Part shown: positions 15,781 to 28,637 of the stretch, in pieces
Numbering within the stretch: the stretch's first letter is position 1
Layout: the number at the start of each line of letters is the position of its first letter
DNA from: Vanilla planifolia
Lineage: Eukaryota > Streptophyta > Magnoliopsida > Asparagales > Orchidaceae
Reading direction: 5' to 3'
Assembly (NCBI GenBank): GCA_023846275.1
Contig: CM043869.1
Location: 15,533,501-15,597,500, forward strand
Length of the DNA stretch: 64,000 bases
Position numbers and translations under genes: made by a program
The notes under the pieces: model-generated
What the model was told of the DNA's origin: nothing
Databases searched by the model: none
What the model saw: the letters and a program-made list of their open reading frames with translations, nothing else

Positions 15781-16290
15781 ATATGCTCAAAGAACGCCAC
15801 TTATTATGGCAAAAACTTTTGTTTATTGAATTTTATTTACAACTTGTTTTCTCAAAGTTTATAGAGCATCCAAAGTTATTCTATATGCTCCTTTTCAATT
15901 TTAAAGCAAATTATGATATTTTTAATGAAGGCAATAAATAGTTTTTTTAAACACTTACATCATACCTTATACATGGTCTATAAATAAAGATTTTGACTTC
16001 TAAGTGGCATGAATACTTATTCATAATAGTCATACCTTGTATAAGAAGTTGATTTAGGAATGTCCATAGATTAGATACACAATTAATAATAGGTAGAGTA
16101 TAAGTCAAACTTTGAAAACACTTAAGAATCCCTTATTTGATTTAAGACATCATCTACCATAGGAAGTAATTTTTTATTCTCCATGGCAATTTTATTCAAT
16201 TCTTGGTAGTTGATACAAAGTTGTAATAAGCTATCATTCTTTTTGACAAATAAAATTAGTGCTCCTTAAAATCAAACACAATGGTAGATA
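15780..16290 (-). mobile_element. Ty3/gypsy reverse transcriptase relic
   Basis: The minus strand, read through several frame breaks and stops, follows the gypsy reverse transcriptase. From 16263 down there is 'GALILFVKKND', then 'LCINYQELNKI' (family: CIDYRELNKV) and 'LLPMVDDVLNQI' (PLPRIDDLFDQL). A 'FSKFDLYS' equivalent of FSKIDLRSGYHQ and an 'IPKS' equivalent of IPKTAF follow between 16130 and 16000. An 'AFIKNIIICFK' stretch at about 15900 occupies the position of the F-x-DDIL catalytic box, so the aspartates are lost. The flanks to about 17.7 kb may belong to the same element (protease and gag side), but no motif there is clear. Non-functional. Confidence 0.7.
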
Positions 16291-18950
16291 AAAGACCATG
16301 TTTAGTAGTTCCAACAATTGCTCCTTTAGCTTCCCAAATCAATTTGGAGCCATTCAATGTGGAGCATTCAAATTTGGGGTAGATCTAAGCATAATTTCTA
16401 TCATAAATTCAATCTCTTCCTATCATAAATTTGAGGAAGATACCGAAAATTCTCTTATTATTTTTATCTCATCATTTTTTATTTGTCCTTTAGGTGTTTA
16501 TTCTTCTTATGCTAAAAATGATTCATATGATTATCTAAATAGCTATTAGCATTTAATGACATAAATAATGGATAGGGTATGTTTGTTACCCTTAATGGAA
16601 CTCAATATGATGGATTATAAAGTTTGTCATTTTAGCCATAAAAAATTTTAGTGTGTGCCACCATGATAACTAATCAATCCTTATGATTTTAATGTTTTTA
16701 ATGGACGAACCTATCTATGTTGTGATCAAGGTATACTTGTCTCATCTTATTTCATAATTATAATGTATAATATCACTTACAAGCAATCTTTTTATGTAAT
16801 ATTTATAATATAGATGATTTCTATTATTTTAGGTGTGAGTTTTGCAAATTTTTGAATTCAAGAAAAATGAATGATTTGGTAAAAAAATAAAATAAAACTC
16901 TTGCAAATATTTCAAATAAGATAAACATAAAAAATGTTATACAAAAACCTAATAGGACATATAATCATGCATGGGTTTGTTTTTTCAGATTCTCATCAAA
17001 TTTTACTTAAAATAGTTTTTAATAAATGGCACTTGCTATCACAATTATAGAAAAGCTCTATCATTTTTTCAACATTTTGAAGTAATACCATCTAAAATTT
17101 TGGGAGTTTATCTTATTGTGTTGGTCCTCTTTTCCTTTTATTTTTCTTAAAATTCACTTCTTGATCTTTTCTCCTTATTGTTGCACCTTTTTGTTTTACA
17201 TCATTCCCAATCCTTGGTAATGAGCTCCTTTTAATAAAGCTTAAAGTATTGCTAGATCCTCATAGCATTTTTTATGTACTTTTATAATCTATTTTTAAAT
17301 CATTTTCCCTTCTCTTTTATAATCAAAAAGATCCATAAAGATGGCTTTGTACTTCATTGCATGCATGGATCCTTGTTTTATGTTAAGTACTTCTTAGAGT
17401 TTTCTTAATGATAAGAAAAAAGTTTTGTTAGAAGAAATTTTTCAAAACCTTTATGAAGTGAAAAAGGGTTTTGCTCCTTTGAACTCAACGTTGAGTTGAG
17501 ATTTCAATCACTACTTGCCTTCATCAATAAGGATGCACGAAAAAGATCTATTCCTTTTCTAATTCATGCTTTGATGAAGTCAAACATAGTTTCTAATCCG
17601 TCTATCTACTACTTCTCTACAATTTAAGGGTCTAAAACTTCAATAAATTGAGATGTTTTTCTTTCCAAAAATCATATACATGTCCCTTAGAATTATTATT
17701 GATTTTATTAGTATTACTTGACTAAAGAAGGATTACTATGTGATTCCAAGATTTTTATAAATATACACAAAAAAATAACTATCAATAGAAGATTTATTTT
17801 AGAAAAAGCTGTTAAAAGCTAGGGGTGCAGTTTCCAATGTTAACCCATAGTCACGTTTCATTATTTACAGAAATTTGAAAGGTCAAACCTTTGCTTCAGC
17901 AATTAATTTATGTATATTTATTTGCATGTTAAATTTGTTATAACAAAACCTTTTTTTTATAATCTGTAAAACAATGTTTTTAAAGTGGATTCTTCAATTT
18001 AGATTTTAGGACTTCTTGGAATAAACATAATCATAAAAAAAAGAGAAAAATGGTGCATAGATTTCATTATTAAGCATTACTAATGGTTTTTTAAACGGTA
18101 GAAGTTATTCTTTTTTACTCTACTCGTAAGCATTTTATAATTTATCATAACTATTATGGTAACAACATTAGATGCAGAGGTTTAAGAGTAAATAAGTTCT
18201 AAGTTTCGTTTGGCATAACTATCGCAAAACACAGTGAAGATAAAACACAATAATATTGTAAAACAATAACAATATGTATAAAAATGATCTTTTTTATTAA
18301 AAGTTCAAGAAAATACATGAATTATTGTGTATAAACGAGAAAAAAAAACCTTTTTTACTTAAAAAAATTTAACAAAAAATCTAATGAACCACCTCAAGCC
18401 CAAATGGGGCTGAAGTTTCGCATTGGGTCAAACCATACATTTCGTTGAGAATTTATTAGTTTAAATAACAAATAATGATATATTCTTAATCCAACTTTTT
18501 TTCCACACCTAAACCATATCAGCATTTGCACTTTAGAACAAAAACATTACCAATTGCTCTCATCTTATAATTAAAATGATGGCTGATCCAAAGGTTTATA
18601 AATCTTAGAAACAAAGAAGATTAAAAAAAAATTAAATAACCACCTAGTTTGAAGACAGAACATATTATAGATTAACATATAATCTTTTGTTAAGCTGATG
18701 ATGAAATAAAATTATTTATTTTCATACACACAAATCATTTATGTAAGTATGGACCACGAAGTTACGTGTAATAACATCTTTAAGGAAGAAACAAGACATT
18801 ACACACAAAAGCCATATACGTAAAATCAGCAAATCCAGAAGCAGATATTGTTCAATTCCAATATTTTTAGCATTATACGAAATCAAATTTGTTTTCTCTT
18901 TGTCGACAAGAACACAAGTTTAGCTTCTATTTGGATGATACATCTATAAA
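16290..18950. other. AT-rich DNA between gypsy relic and P450 pseudogene
   Basis: No supported gene. The part up to about 17700 could be the decayed gag/protease side of the neighbouring gypsy relic. The first exon and the intron start of the P450 pseudogene, expected upstream of 18952, could not be found: no AGTDTS-type I-helix motif or N-terminal proline-rich motif is readable. Confidence 0.45.
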
Positions 18951-18951
18951 G

Positions 18952-19352
18952 GAGAAATCAGAGACGCACTCCAAGGAAAGACCAACATAAAGGAGAGTGA
19001 CGTCGTAAACCTATCTTATTTGAACATGGTGATCAAAGCAACACTTAGACTTCGCCCAGCAACGCCTCTTGTACCGAGAACATGTTTCGAACCAATCGAG
19101 CTATCTGGCTACAGAATACCAGCAGGAAGTCGAGTTGTTTTCAATGCGTGGGCAATGATGAGAGATCCCAAGCATTGGAATGACCCGGAGATCTTCGAAC
19201 CGGAGAGGTTTATGGTTAGTACATTGGATTACAAAGGAGCCAACTTTGAGTACATCCCTTTCGGAGCAGGAAGGAGGATTTGCGCCGTTATGACGTTTGC
19301 TTCGACAGGAATTGTGTACTGGCTTGCATTGTTGCTTTACCACTTTGAATGA
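18952..19352 (+). pseudogene. CYP71-like cytochrome P450 pseudogene, exon 2, 5' part
   Basis: The plus strand reads 'EIRDALQGKTNIKESDVV' and continues through the K-helix, the PERF motif (FEPERF) and the haem-binding loop (FGAGRRIC, with the Cys ligand kept) to 'LLYHFE', the order of the second exon of A-type plant P450s, which are ER-anchored monooxygenases of specialised metabolism. An AG at 18950-18951 would give a phase-1 acceptor, the usual CYP71 intron phase, so 18952 is the likely exon start. Defects: the Glu of the K-helix ExxR is Ala (VIKATLRL), the residue after the haem Cys is Ala where the family usually has Pro, and the Trp codon after HFE is TGA. Exon 1 is not visible. A copia element interrupts the exon directly after this stop, and the tail resumes at 23937. 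This is a pseudogene; the exact CYP subfamily cannot be called. Confidence 0.9.
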
Positions 19353-19356
19353 GAAT
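19352..19356. repeat. Target-site duplication, left copy (copia)
   Basis: AGAAT directly precedes the left LTR; the right copy at 23937-23941 is AGAAC. The 5-bp length is normal for copia integration, and one mismatch fits later mutation. Confidence 0.75.
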
Positions 19357-19647
19357 TGATGGAAAATAAAATGAAATAAAAGTGGGAGAAATTTGCAAAA
19401 ATGGCAACAGAAACTCAAAAGTACGGGAAGACAAAAAACTATGAATTTTATTTCATTCCTACATAACAATAAATAACCACTTAATCCTTTTATAAGTAAA
19501 AAAAAAAACTAATCTCTCCTTTTTGTTCCAAATTTAAAATTTAAAAGTACATCTTTTCATAACATTTTTTTCATAAGAAATAGAAAATAATTTTTTTTTT
19601 AAATTTAAAATTTAAAATTTGCAACAAACACTTAAAGTTTACTAACA
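19357..19647 (-). repeat. 3' LTR of the copia element
   Basis: Begins TGATGGAAAATAAAATG and ends GTTTACTAACA, matching the right LTR along its whole length. It is the 3' LTR because the element reads on the minus strand. The adjoining internal sequence (19648-19670) is only weakly purine-rich on the minus strand, so the polypurine tract is not distinct. Confidence 0.92.
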
Positions 19648-20031
19648 TTACTCTACTTTAAACTTGAAGTATCTTCAAACCTAATTGATTTCGTAATTCT
19701 TAAAATTTATTCACTCCAAGTGATTTTGTAAAAATATCAGCTATTTGTTCTTCAGTAATGCAATGTACTAGACTTATAGTCTCCTTGTTGACATGATCAC
19801 GAAGAAAATGATACATTGTCTCAATATGCTTGCTTCTCCCATGTTGAACTGGATTTTTTGTTAATTTGATGGCTAATATATGGTCAACGAAGATAGTTGT
19901 TGACTCTTCTTGTTGATGATGTAACTTCTACAATAACTTTTTCAACCAAATTACTTCACAAACTGTTGATCTCCACATAAATACTGATGAACCTAACAAG
20001 AAATAATAACTAGTTATACTATTTCTTTCAT

Positions 20032-20399
20032 CTATATCACCTTGCCAGTCACTGTTAGAGTAGCTACATAAATCTGTTCCACTTGGTTAGTAAAATACAA
20101 ATCATAATCAAGTATTCCTTTAATATACCTTAGTATTCTTTTTGCAACCATCCAATGTGTTTCTTTTGGACTTTCCATATATAGAATATCAGGTCTTGTT
20201 ATAGTGACATAACGAAGACTACCAATAAGACTTTTGAACAAAGTAGAGTCAATATCTTTTCCTTTTTTTCTCTACTTATTTTCATTCTCACATCAAATGG
20301 TGTTATCATTGATTTGTAATATTTCATTCTAAACTTCTTTAGAAGTTCAGTAGCATATATTCTTTGAGAGATTTGGATTTCATTTGTCATTTGCATCAC
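20032..20399 (-). pseudogene. Copia RNase H region (broken)
   Basis: Two overlapping minus-strand frames cover the end of the reverse transcriptase and the start of RNase H. The frame at 20032-20241 has 'LIGSLRYVTITRPDILY', matching the copia signature GSLRYLTATRPDI. A frameshift near 20200-20240 separates it from the preceding connection segment (20199-20399, 'GIYATELLKKF'-type sequence). The rest of RNase H down to the LTR is too decayed to read confidently. Confidence 0.8.
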
Positions 20400-20401
20400 T
20401 T

Positions 20402-20980
20402 CTAAGCTAAGAAAGTTGACATTTCACCATTATCTATCATGTCAAATTCATGCTGCGTAGTTCTTTTGAATTCTTGAAACAATTCAAAAATTTTTTTTGT
20501 GCAAAGCACATCATCAACATAAAGACAAACTATAAGAATATCATTGTTAGTTGTCTTAATATAAAGTGCATGCTCTAATGAGCATTTTTGATATCCTTGT
20601 TGTTGAAGATATTCATCAATCTTAGTATTCCATGCTCTTAGTGCTTGTTTCAATCCATATAAAGCCTTCTTCAAATGATAGATTTTATGTGAATCACTCA
20701 TAATTTTGTAACCTTCAGGTTGATCAATATATACTTCTTCTAAAACTCCATTCAAAAATATAGATTTAACATCAAGTTGGCATACCTTCCATCCACGATG
20801 TACTGCAAGTGCTAAAATCAACTTCATTGCATTAAATTAAGGAATTGGAGCAAATACCTCATTGTAGTCTATATCATATTTTTGCTTAAAATCTTTTGCC
20901 AGAAGTCTTGCTTTGTATCTATCTACTATTCCATCTACTTTATGCATGATCTTGTAGACTTATTTCACTCTTATGGGTTT
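20402..20980 (-). pseudogene. Copia reverse transcriptase (RVT_2), broken
   Basis: The minus strand shows '[15 protein letters not shown]' near 20900, '[10 protein letters not shown]' followed by a stop at about 20840, then an open frame from 20827 with 'QLDVKSIFLNGVLEEVYI', 'LKKALYGLKQALRAWN' and the catalytic box 'LYVDDVL'. These match RVT_2 of copia polyproteins in order. The catalytic Asp pair is kept, but an upstream stop and the frame change near 20400 disrupt the polyprotein. Confidence 0.9.
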
Positions 20981-21679
20981 CTTTTGAGGAAGGAGATCAC
21001 CAACTCTCATATATTATTCTTTTCTATAGATGCTATCTCTTCATCCATAGCCTTTTGCCAATTTATATCCTACATTGTTTCATCAAAAGAAATGGGTTCA
21101 TTATCAAAAAAATAATAAAATAAGTTAAAAAAACTTAGAAATTTGCTTATATATCTCTTATAGATATTTCATTCTTTTGCTTGAGTTAATAAGATGTGCT
21201 GTCTTTTGCATAATAGTTGTTCTTGAAGAAGAACTTACTCGAGAATTCAAATCATGTGTTTGTTGATTTTAAATTTCTTCTTGTTGCCCAAGTGTGATAG
21301 TTTTATCATTCTTTTCTTCTTTTCACTTTCAAATATCTTCTTCTACAAACACAACATCGCAGCTAATAATCACTTTTTTTGTTAAAAGATTGTAGAGTTT
21401 GTAGGCTTTTGACTTCTCACTATATCCAATGAATATGTATTTTTCACTTTTATCATCTAATTTCTTTCTTAATGCATTAGGTAGTTATGTATATACAATG
21501 CAACCAAATATACATAAATGATAAACACTTGATGTATATCCACTTCATGCTTCTTGTGGAGTCATATAACACATAGCCTTAGTAAGACAATGATTCAACA
21601 AATAAGTTGAACATGCAACTGTTTCAACCCAAAATGTTGTTAGCATATTGCTCTCTCTAATGATTGTCCTTGTCATATC

Positions 21680-22135
21680 AAGGATAATACGATTTTTTCT
21701 TTCAGCCACTCCATTTTGTTGTAGAATATAACTTGTGGTAAGTTGATGTCATATGTCTTCTTGCTTATATAATTGAATAAATTCATTTTATGTATACTTA
21801 CTACCTCTATCAGATCTTAAACTTTGAATGAATAGCCCACTTTCCTTTTCAACCTTGCATTTGAACTCTTTAAATATAGAGATAATAACTGATTTCTCCT
21901 TAATAAAATATGCCCACATTTTTCTATTAAAATCATCTATGAAAGTAATAAAATATTTATTACCTCCATTAGTTAATGGTACCAATAGACCACAAATATC
22001 TATATGAATAAGCTGTAATGGTCTTTTACCTCTCATAGTATTATTCTTTTGAAATGGTAGATGATTTTGCTTTCCAAGTATACAAGCTTCATATATATGA
22101 TTTGGATCATCTAATAAAGGAAGGCTTTTGACCAT
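21680..22135 (-). pseudogene. Copia integrase (GAG-pre-integrase and rve core), broken
   Basis: The 115-codon minus-strand frame at 21788-22135 begins with a pre-integrase zinc segment, 'EACILGKQNHLPF', in which the first Cys of the usual CxxC is Tyr. It continues with the integrase core: 'HIDICG' (first Asp), 'FITFIDDFNRKMW' and 'LRSDRGSKYT' (second Asp). The third catalytic residue lies in 'QQNGVAERKN' around 21700, after a frame break near 21740. The segment between 20990 and 21680 carries the decayed linker to the reverse transcriptase. Confidence 0.9.
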
Positions 22136-22508
22136 TCCTTTGCCAATAATTTAAAACCTCCAAAGTTAAGGTGACTATACCTTAGATACCATTTTAAAAA
22201 ATTATTTAAAAGATGCCTACGATAACAAACTTCACTTATTGACTTTAATTGAAGAGAAAACATATGATTTATCGACATCTACACTTTAGTAATATTTCTT
22301 CCTTTTGAATCTTGCAAAAGAATATAACCATTCTCCATATGTATAATATATTCTTTCTCAATTAATTGCCAAGGCTTAGAATATTACTTTTCATATCAAA
22401 AATAAAATATACATCTAAAATAATAATTAAAAACCCATTTTTTTTATAAAATTTTAATAATACCTTTACCTTCAACTTTCAACTTTAATGAGTCTCCAAG
22501 ACTCACAC

Positions 22509-22835
22509 TTATACATTTTCAATTGTATCAAATAGATACCTTTTTTCACATATATGGTTGCTTGCTCCTGAGACAAGAAACCATTCATCTTCTCTTTCAT
22601 TACCTTCTTTTTCAACCAATAAAGATATTGACTCTTCTTGTGATGTTTCAACATAGTTTGATTGGTCATTCTTATACCAACAATAAAAAATATAATGACC
22701 AAACTTATGACAATTGTAACATTCAAATTTCTTCTTTGTCCTCGACCTCAAGAATATTATTCCTTCCATGCTCTTGTTGAGTGTAAGATTGACTAAATTT
22801 CTGTTGAGATCTGTTTTGGAAATGACCTCTTCCAC
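22509..22835 (-). pseudogene. Copia CCHC zinc knuckle and protease with lost catalytic Asp
   Basis: The frame holds a perfect retroviral-type knuckle, C-x2-C-x4-H-x4-C (CYNCHKFGHYIFYC, 22680-22721). About 35 residues later comes the protease active-site region 'WFLVSGASNHIC', where copia proteases have D-S-G-A; here Val replaces the catalytic Asp (codon at 22572-22574). The protease would therefore be inactive even if the frame were intact. The frame ends soon after, at 22509, and the rest of the protease up to the integrase is broken. Confidence 0.9.
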
Positions 22836-23511
22836 ATCCTCTATATGAACCTCGTTCTCTTCCCCTTGAAGTTGAATTCTCTTTCTTAAAGATATTGTCT
22901 TCTTTCGAATTCAATTTTGATTCTAATGCTTGATCAATAGGTGCAACTTTAGCTATTTTCTTTAGTCGTTTCTCATGCACTTATAAATAACCTATTAATG
23001 CTTCAATAGATAATCTACCAATATATTTAGATTTTATAATTACTGTTACCACATGCTCAAATATAAAAGTTAAAGAACAAATTATTTTTTTGATCACACG
23101 TACATAGTCAATTTATTCTTCATTTTTCTTCATCAAATTCACAATAGCAATCAAGTGTGATACATAATATGAGATAGTCTCATTTTCATTCATCTTTGAC
23201 AGCTCAAAATCATCCCTAAGAATTTGGAGATGTATACGCTTCACATATTCAACACCTTTGAAGATTGTGTTGACTTTATTTCGAACTTCTTTGCTTGTAG
23301 TTGCTTCTACTATTTTCTCAAAAGTGGCTTCATCAAGCCCTTGATATATCAAGAATAATGCCCTTTCATCTTTTTTTTTATTTTCTTTCAAATTCTTCGT
23401 TTCACCAACATCTGATTCATCAAAGCCATCGATAACAATCTTCCTAATGTCTTGTGATTCAAGAAGGGCTTTAAATTGAATGCAACAATTATCATAATTG
23501 TCGTTCGTCAA
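22723..23511 (-). pseudogene. Copia gag (UBN2-type), broken
   Basis: The frame at 23113-23511 resembles the copia gag domain UBN2: 'YQGLDEATFEKIVEATTSKE', 'VKRIHLQILRDDFELSKM' and 'ISYYVSHLIAIVNLMKK'. This is the capsid-type protein that packages element RNA. A second frame at 22723-22980 continues with an Arg/Gly-rich stretch (GRERGSYRGCGRGHF) typical of the segment ahead of the zinc knuckle. Stops between 22980 and 23113 separate the two. Confidence 0.88.
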
Positions 23512-23627
23512 TCTGGGAATGGTTTATTGCATAACTCTAGACATTTTAAATAAAACACCCTTTCAAAAAATGCTTATGCTCTTCTCCCTTCGATGCTGCA
23601 GAATTCGATCTTCTTTTCTTCTAGCAA

Positions 23628-23635
23628 TGATACCA
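23628..23635 (-). other. Primer-binding site of the copia element
   Basis: On the minus strand TGGTATCA starts three bases inside the 5' LTR, as expected for priming by initiator Met-tRNA (TGGTATCAGAGC). The match stops after eight bases (TGGTATCATTGC). Confidence 0.75.
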
Positions 23636-23638
23636 CTT

Positions 23639-23936
23639 TGATGGAAAATAAAGTGAAATAAAAGTTGGAGAAATTTGCAAAAACGATAGAGAAAATTCAA
23701 AAGTATGGAAAGACAAAAAATTATGAATTGCATTTCATTCATACATAACAACAAATAACCACTTACACCTTTTATAAGAAAAAAAACTAATCCCTCATTT
23801 TTGTTCCTAATTTAAAATTTAAAAGTACACCTTTTCATAACACCTTTTTCATAAGAAACAAAAAACAACTAATCTCCCTTTTTTGTTTAAAATTTAAAGT
23901 TTAAAATTTGCAACAAACACTTAAAGTTTGCTAACA
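23639..23936 (-). repeat. 5' LTR of the copia element
   Basis: Begins TGATGGAAAATAAAGTG and ends GTTTGCTAACA on the plus strand, pairing with 19357-19647. It lies beside the primer-binding site, so it is the upstream (promoter) LTR of this leftward element. Confidence 0.92.
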
Positions 23937-23941
23937 AGAAC
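23937..23941. repeat. Target-site duplication, right copy (copia)
   Basis: AGAAC directly follows the right LTR and pairs with AGAAT at 19352-19356. The P450 reading resumes here. Confidence 0.75.
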
Positions 23942-24045
23942 ATGCTGAGTGTAATAGCAACAATGGAACATAGGTGGAGGAAGACTTTGGTTTGGTATTG
24001 AATAGCAAATTTGATCTGTGCTTGATTGCGACGCCACATAAATAG
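23937..24045 (+). pseudogene. CYP71-like P450 pseudogene, exon 2, 3' tail
   Basis: Directly after the copia element the plus strand resumes the P450 C-terminus: a short NM-x-SV stretch matching the family's NGMSVED region, then after a frame break 'EEDFGLVLNSKFDLCLIATP' from 23977 and a TAG stop at 24043-24045. This is the standard end of CYP71-family proteins (TEDFGL...K..L.L.P). Together with 18952-19352 it shows that one exon was split by the insertion. The frameshift between 23941 and 23977 is an independent disabling mutation. Confidence 0.88.
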
Positions 24046-27690
<3,645 letters not shown>

Positions 27691-27699
27691 GTACCATTT

Positions 27700-28052
27700 G
27701 AATATTACAAATTCCTCCCTCTTTCAAGGAATTTCATCTCTAAATTCAAAATAATTATGGATATTTCGTTTTTAGGTTCTTTTCTACTTTCTAAATTGCT
27801 TCACTTTTGGATTAGTTGCTCTATAGAATTTGGATTAATACTACTTCTTTGTTGAATAAAATTTTTCACTTCCATTGCTAGAATTTTGATAAGCTTTTCT
27901 TTATATTTGCTTGAAGTTAGATCATATTCTGTGACATGTGAAAGATTTATACATATTTTCACAATGATGATATATGAAACATGTTTTGTAACCTAACCAA
28001 TGTCAAAGTTGTGCTACTTTTTAAGTGACTTCGCCAACTCATTCTATAATTT
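27700..28052 (-). mobile_element. Ty3/gypsy relic A, 3' part: integrase end and chromodomain
   Basis: On the minus strand, 'IIE-x-VGEV' at about 28050 is followed by a broken copy of the VHNVFHxSxLRKYV motif ('QNMFHISSL*KYV', about 27960-28000). Then come 'YDLTSSKYKEKLIKILAMEV' and 'NLESRKEPK', which align with the (Y-D-L-T-Y-E-E-x-P-V-K-I-L)...(V-E-E-A-T-W-E) start of the chromodomain of chromovirus-type gypsy elements. The relic ends with 'EMKFLERGRNL' and a stop, the usual C-terminus before the 3' LTR. Many stops are present. The GC-rich LINE interrupts it at 28064, and the reading resumes at 34755. Confidence 0.8.
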
Positions 28053-28064
28053 GAAAAGGACCAA
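28053..28064. repeat. 12-bp target-site duplication, left copy (LINE)
   Basis: GAAAAGGACCAA here is repeated exactly at 34755-34766. On the minus strand it encodes part of the gypsy integrase RFIGPF motif, so removal of the LINE restores the gypsy reading. Confidence 0.9.
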
Positions 28065-28091
28065 CCACCTACAGTTATCACCTTTTTTTTA

Positions 28092-28637
28092 CGGTTGAAA
28101 GTTGAAACTGAAGGCGAACTGAAAGTGAAGCCGTACTGAAGGTGAAGGCGAACTCGAAGGTGAAGACGAAGACGAAGGCGAGCTGTTGAGGTCCTACGAC
28201 GAAGGCATAGGCACCTAGGAGGCGGAAGCTGACGCTGGCTGCTGGCGCCGGTAGTTCTGAATCTGGAAGTGAGATCTTATAACTGGGGAAGTATTGCTAA
28301 AGGGCCTCAACTGTAAGGAAGCGGCTTGGAGGAAAGCGGTTACTGATCTGGTCAAAGGTGAGTTTGTTACCTTTTGACCAGGATTCTTGGGATCTGTTTC
28401 AAGCGTCGGCTCTCGGAGGGCACGTCCGTCCTTTGTACCTCTTTCAAATTTCAAACTTTAAACCCTACCTGGGTGCACTGCTGCCCTGCACGCGATAGTG
28501 AAGGAGTAGGATTAAAGTGGTGGATGCGCCGCGGAACATTTAACTTCTTTCATGCAGATTTATGTGCGTTGATTGCGGTCGCTGCGCACAGGGATCCGAA
28601 TTGCCTCTGCAAGCTCTTCTTCGTTGTCTGAGGTTGA
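28092..28637 (+). promoter_or_regulatory. LINE 5' leader with GA-rich short repeats
   Basis: The leader opens with a block of repeated GAAGGCGAA / GAAGGTGAA / GAAGACGAA units between about 28095 and 28183. The composition then becomes balanced, and no long frame is recognisable before ORF1. Repeated 5' UTR blocks are known in LINEs, where they may carry promoter activity; here that role is inferred. A run of eight T (28083-28090) and 18 preceding bases lie between the duplication and the GC-rich body. Confidence 0.55.

Larger units (their letters stand above)
19357..23936 (-). mobile_element. Ty1/copia LTR retrotransposon, degenerate, complete ends
   Basis: The element is about 4.58 kb, bounded by two similar LTRs of 291 and 298 bp that start TG and end CA, with a 5-bp flanking duplication. 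It is transcribed leftwards. Going from right to left it holds a primer-binding site, gag with a UBN2 domain, a CCHC knuckle, protease, integrase, reverse transcriptase and RNase H, the copia order (integrase before reverse transcriptase). Stops and frameshifts break the polyprotein many times, and the protease catalytic Asp is lost, so it cannot move on its own. The LTRs differ at roughly a tenth of positions by eye, so the insertion is not recent. It sits inside exon 2 of a P450 pseudogene in the opposite orientation. Confidence 0.95.

Noticed and set aside
19101..19469. 122-codon minus-strand frame spanning the P450 fragment and the LTR
   Set aside because: It crosses the insertion boundary and is antisense to a recognised P450 exon; no independent support.
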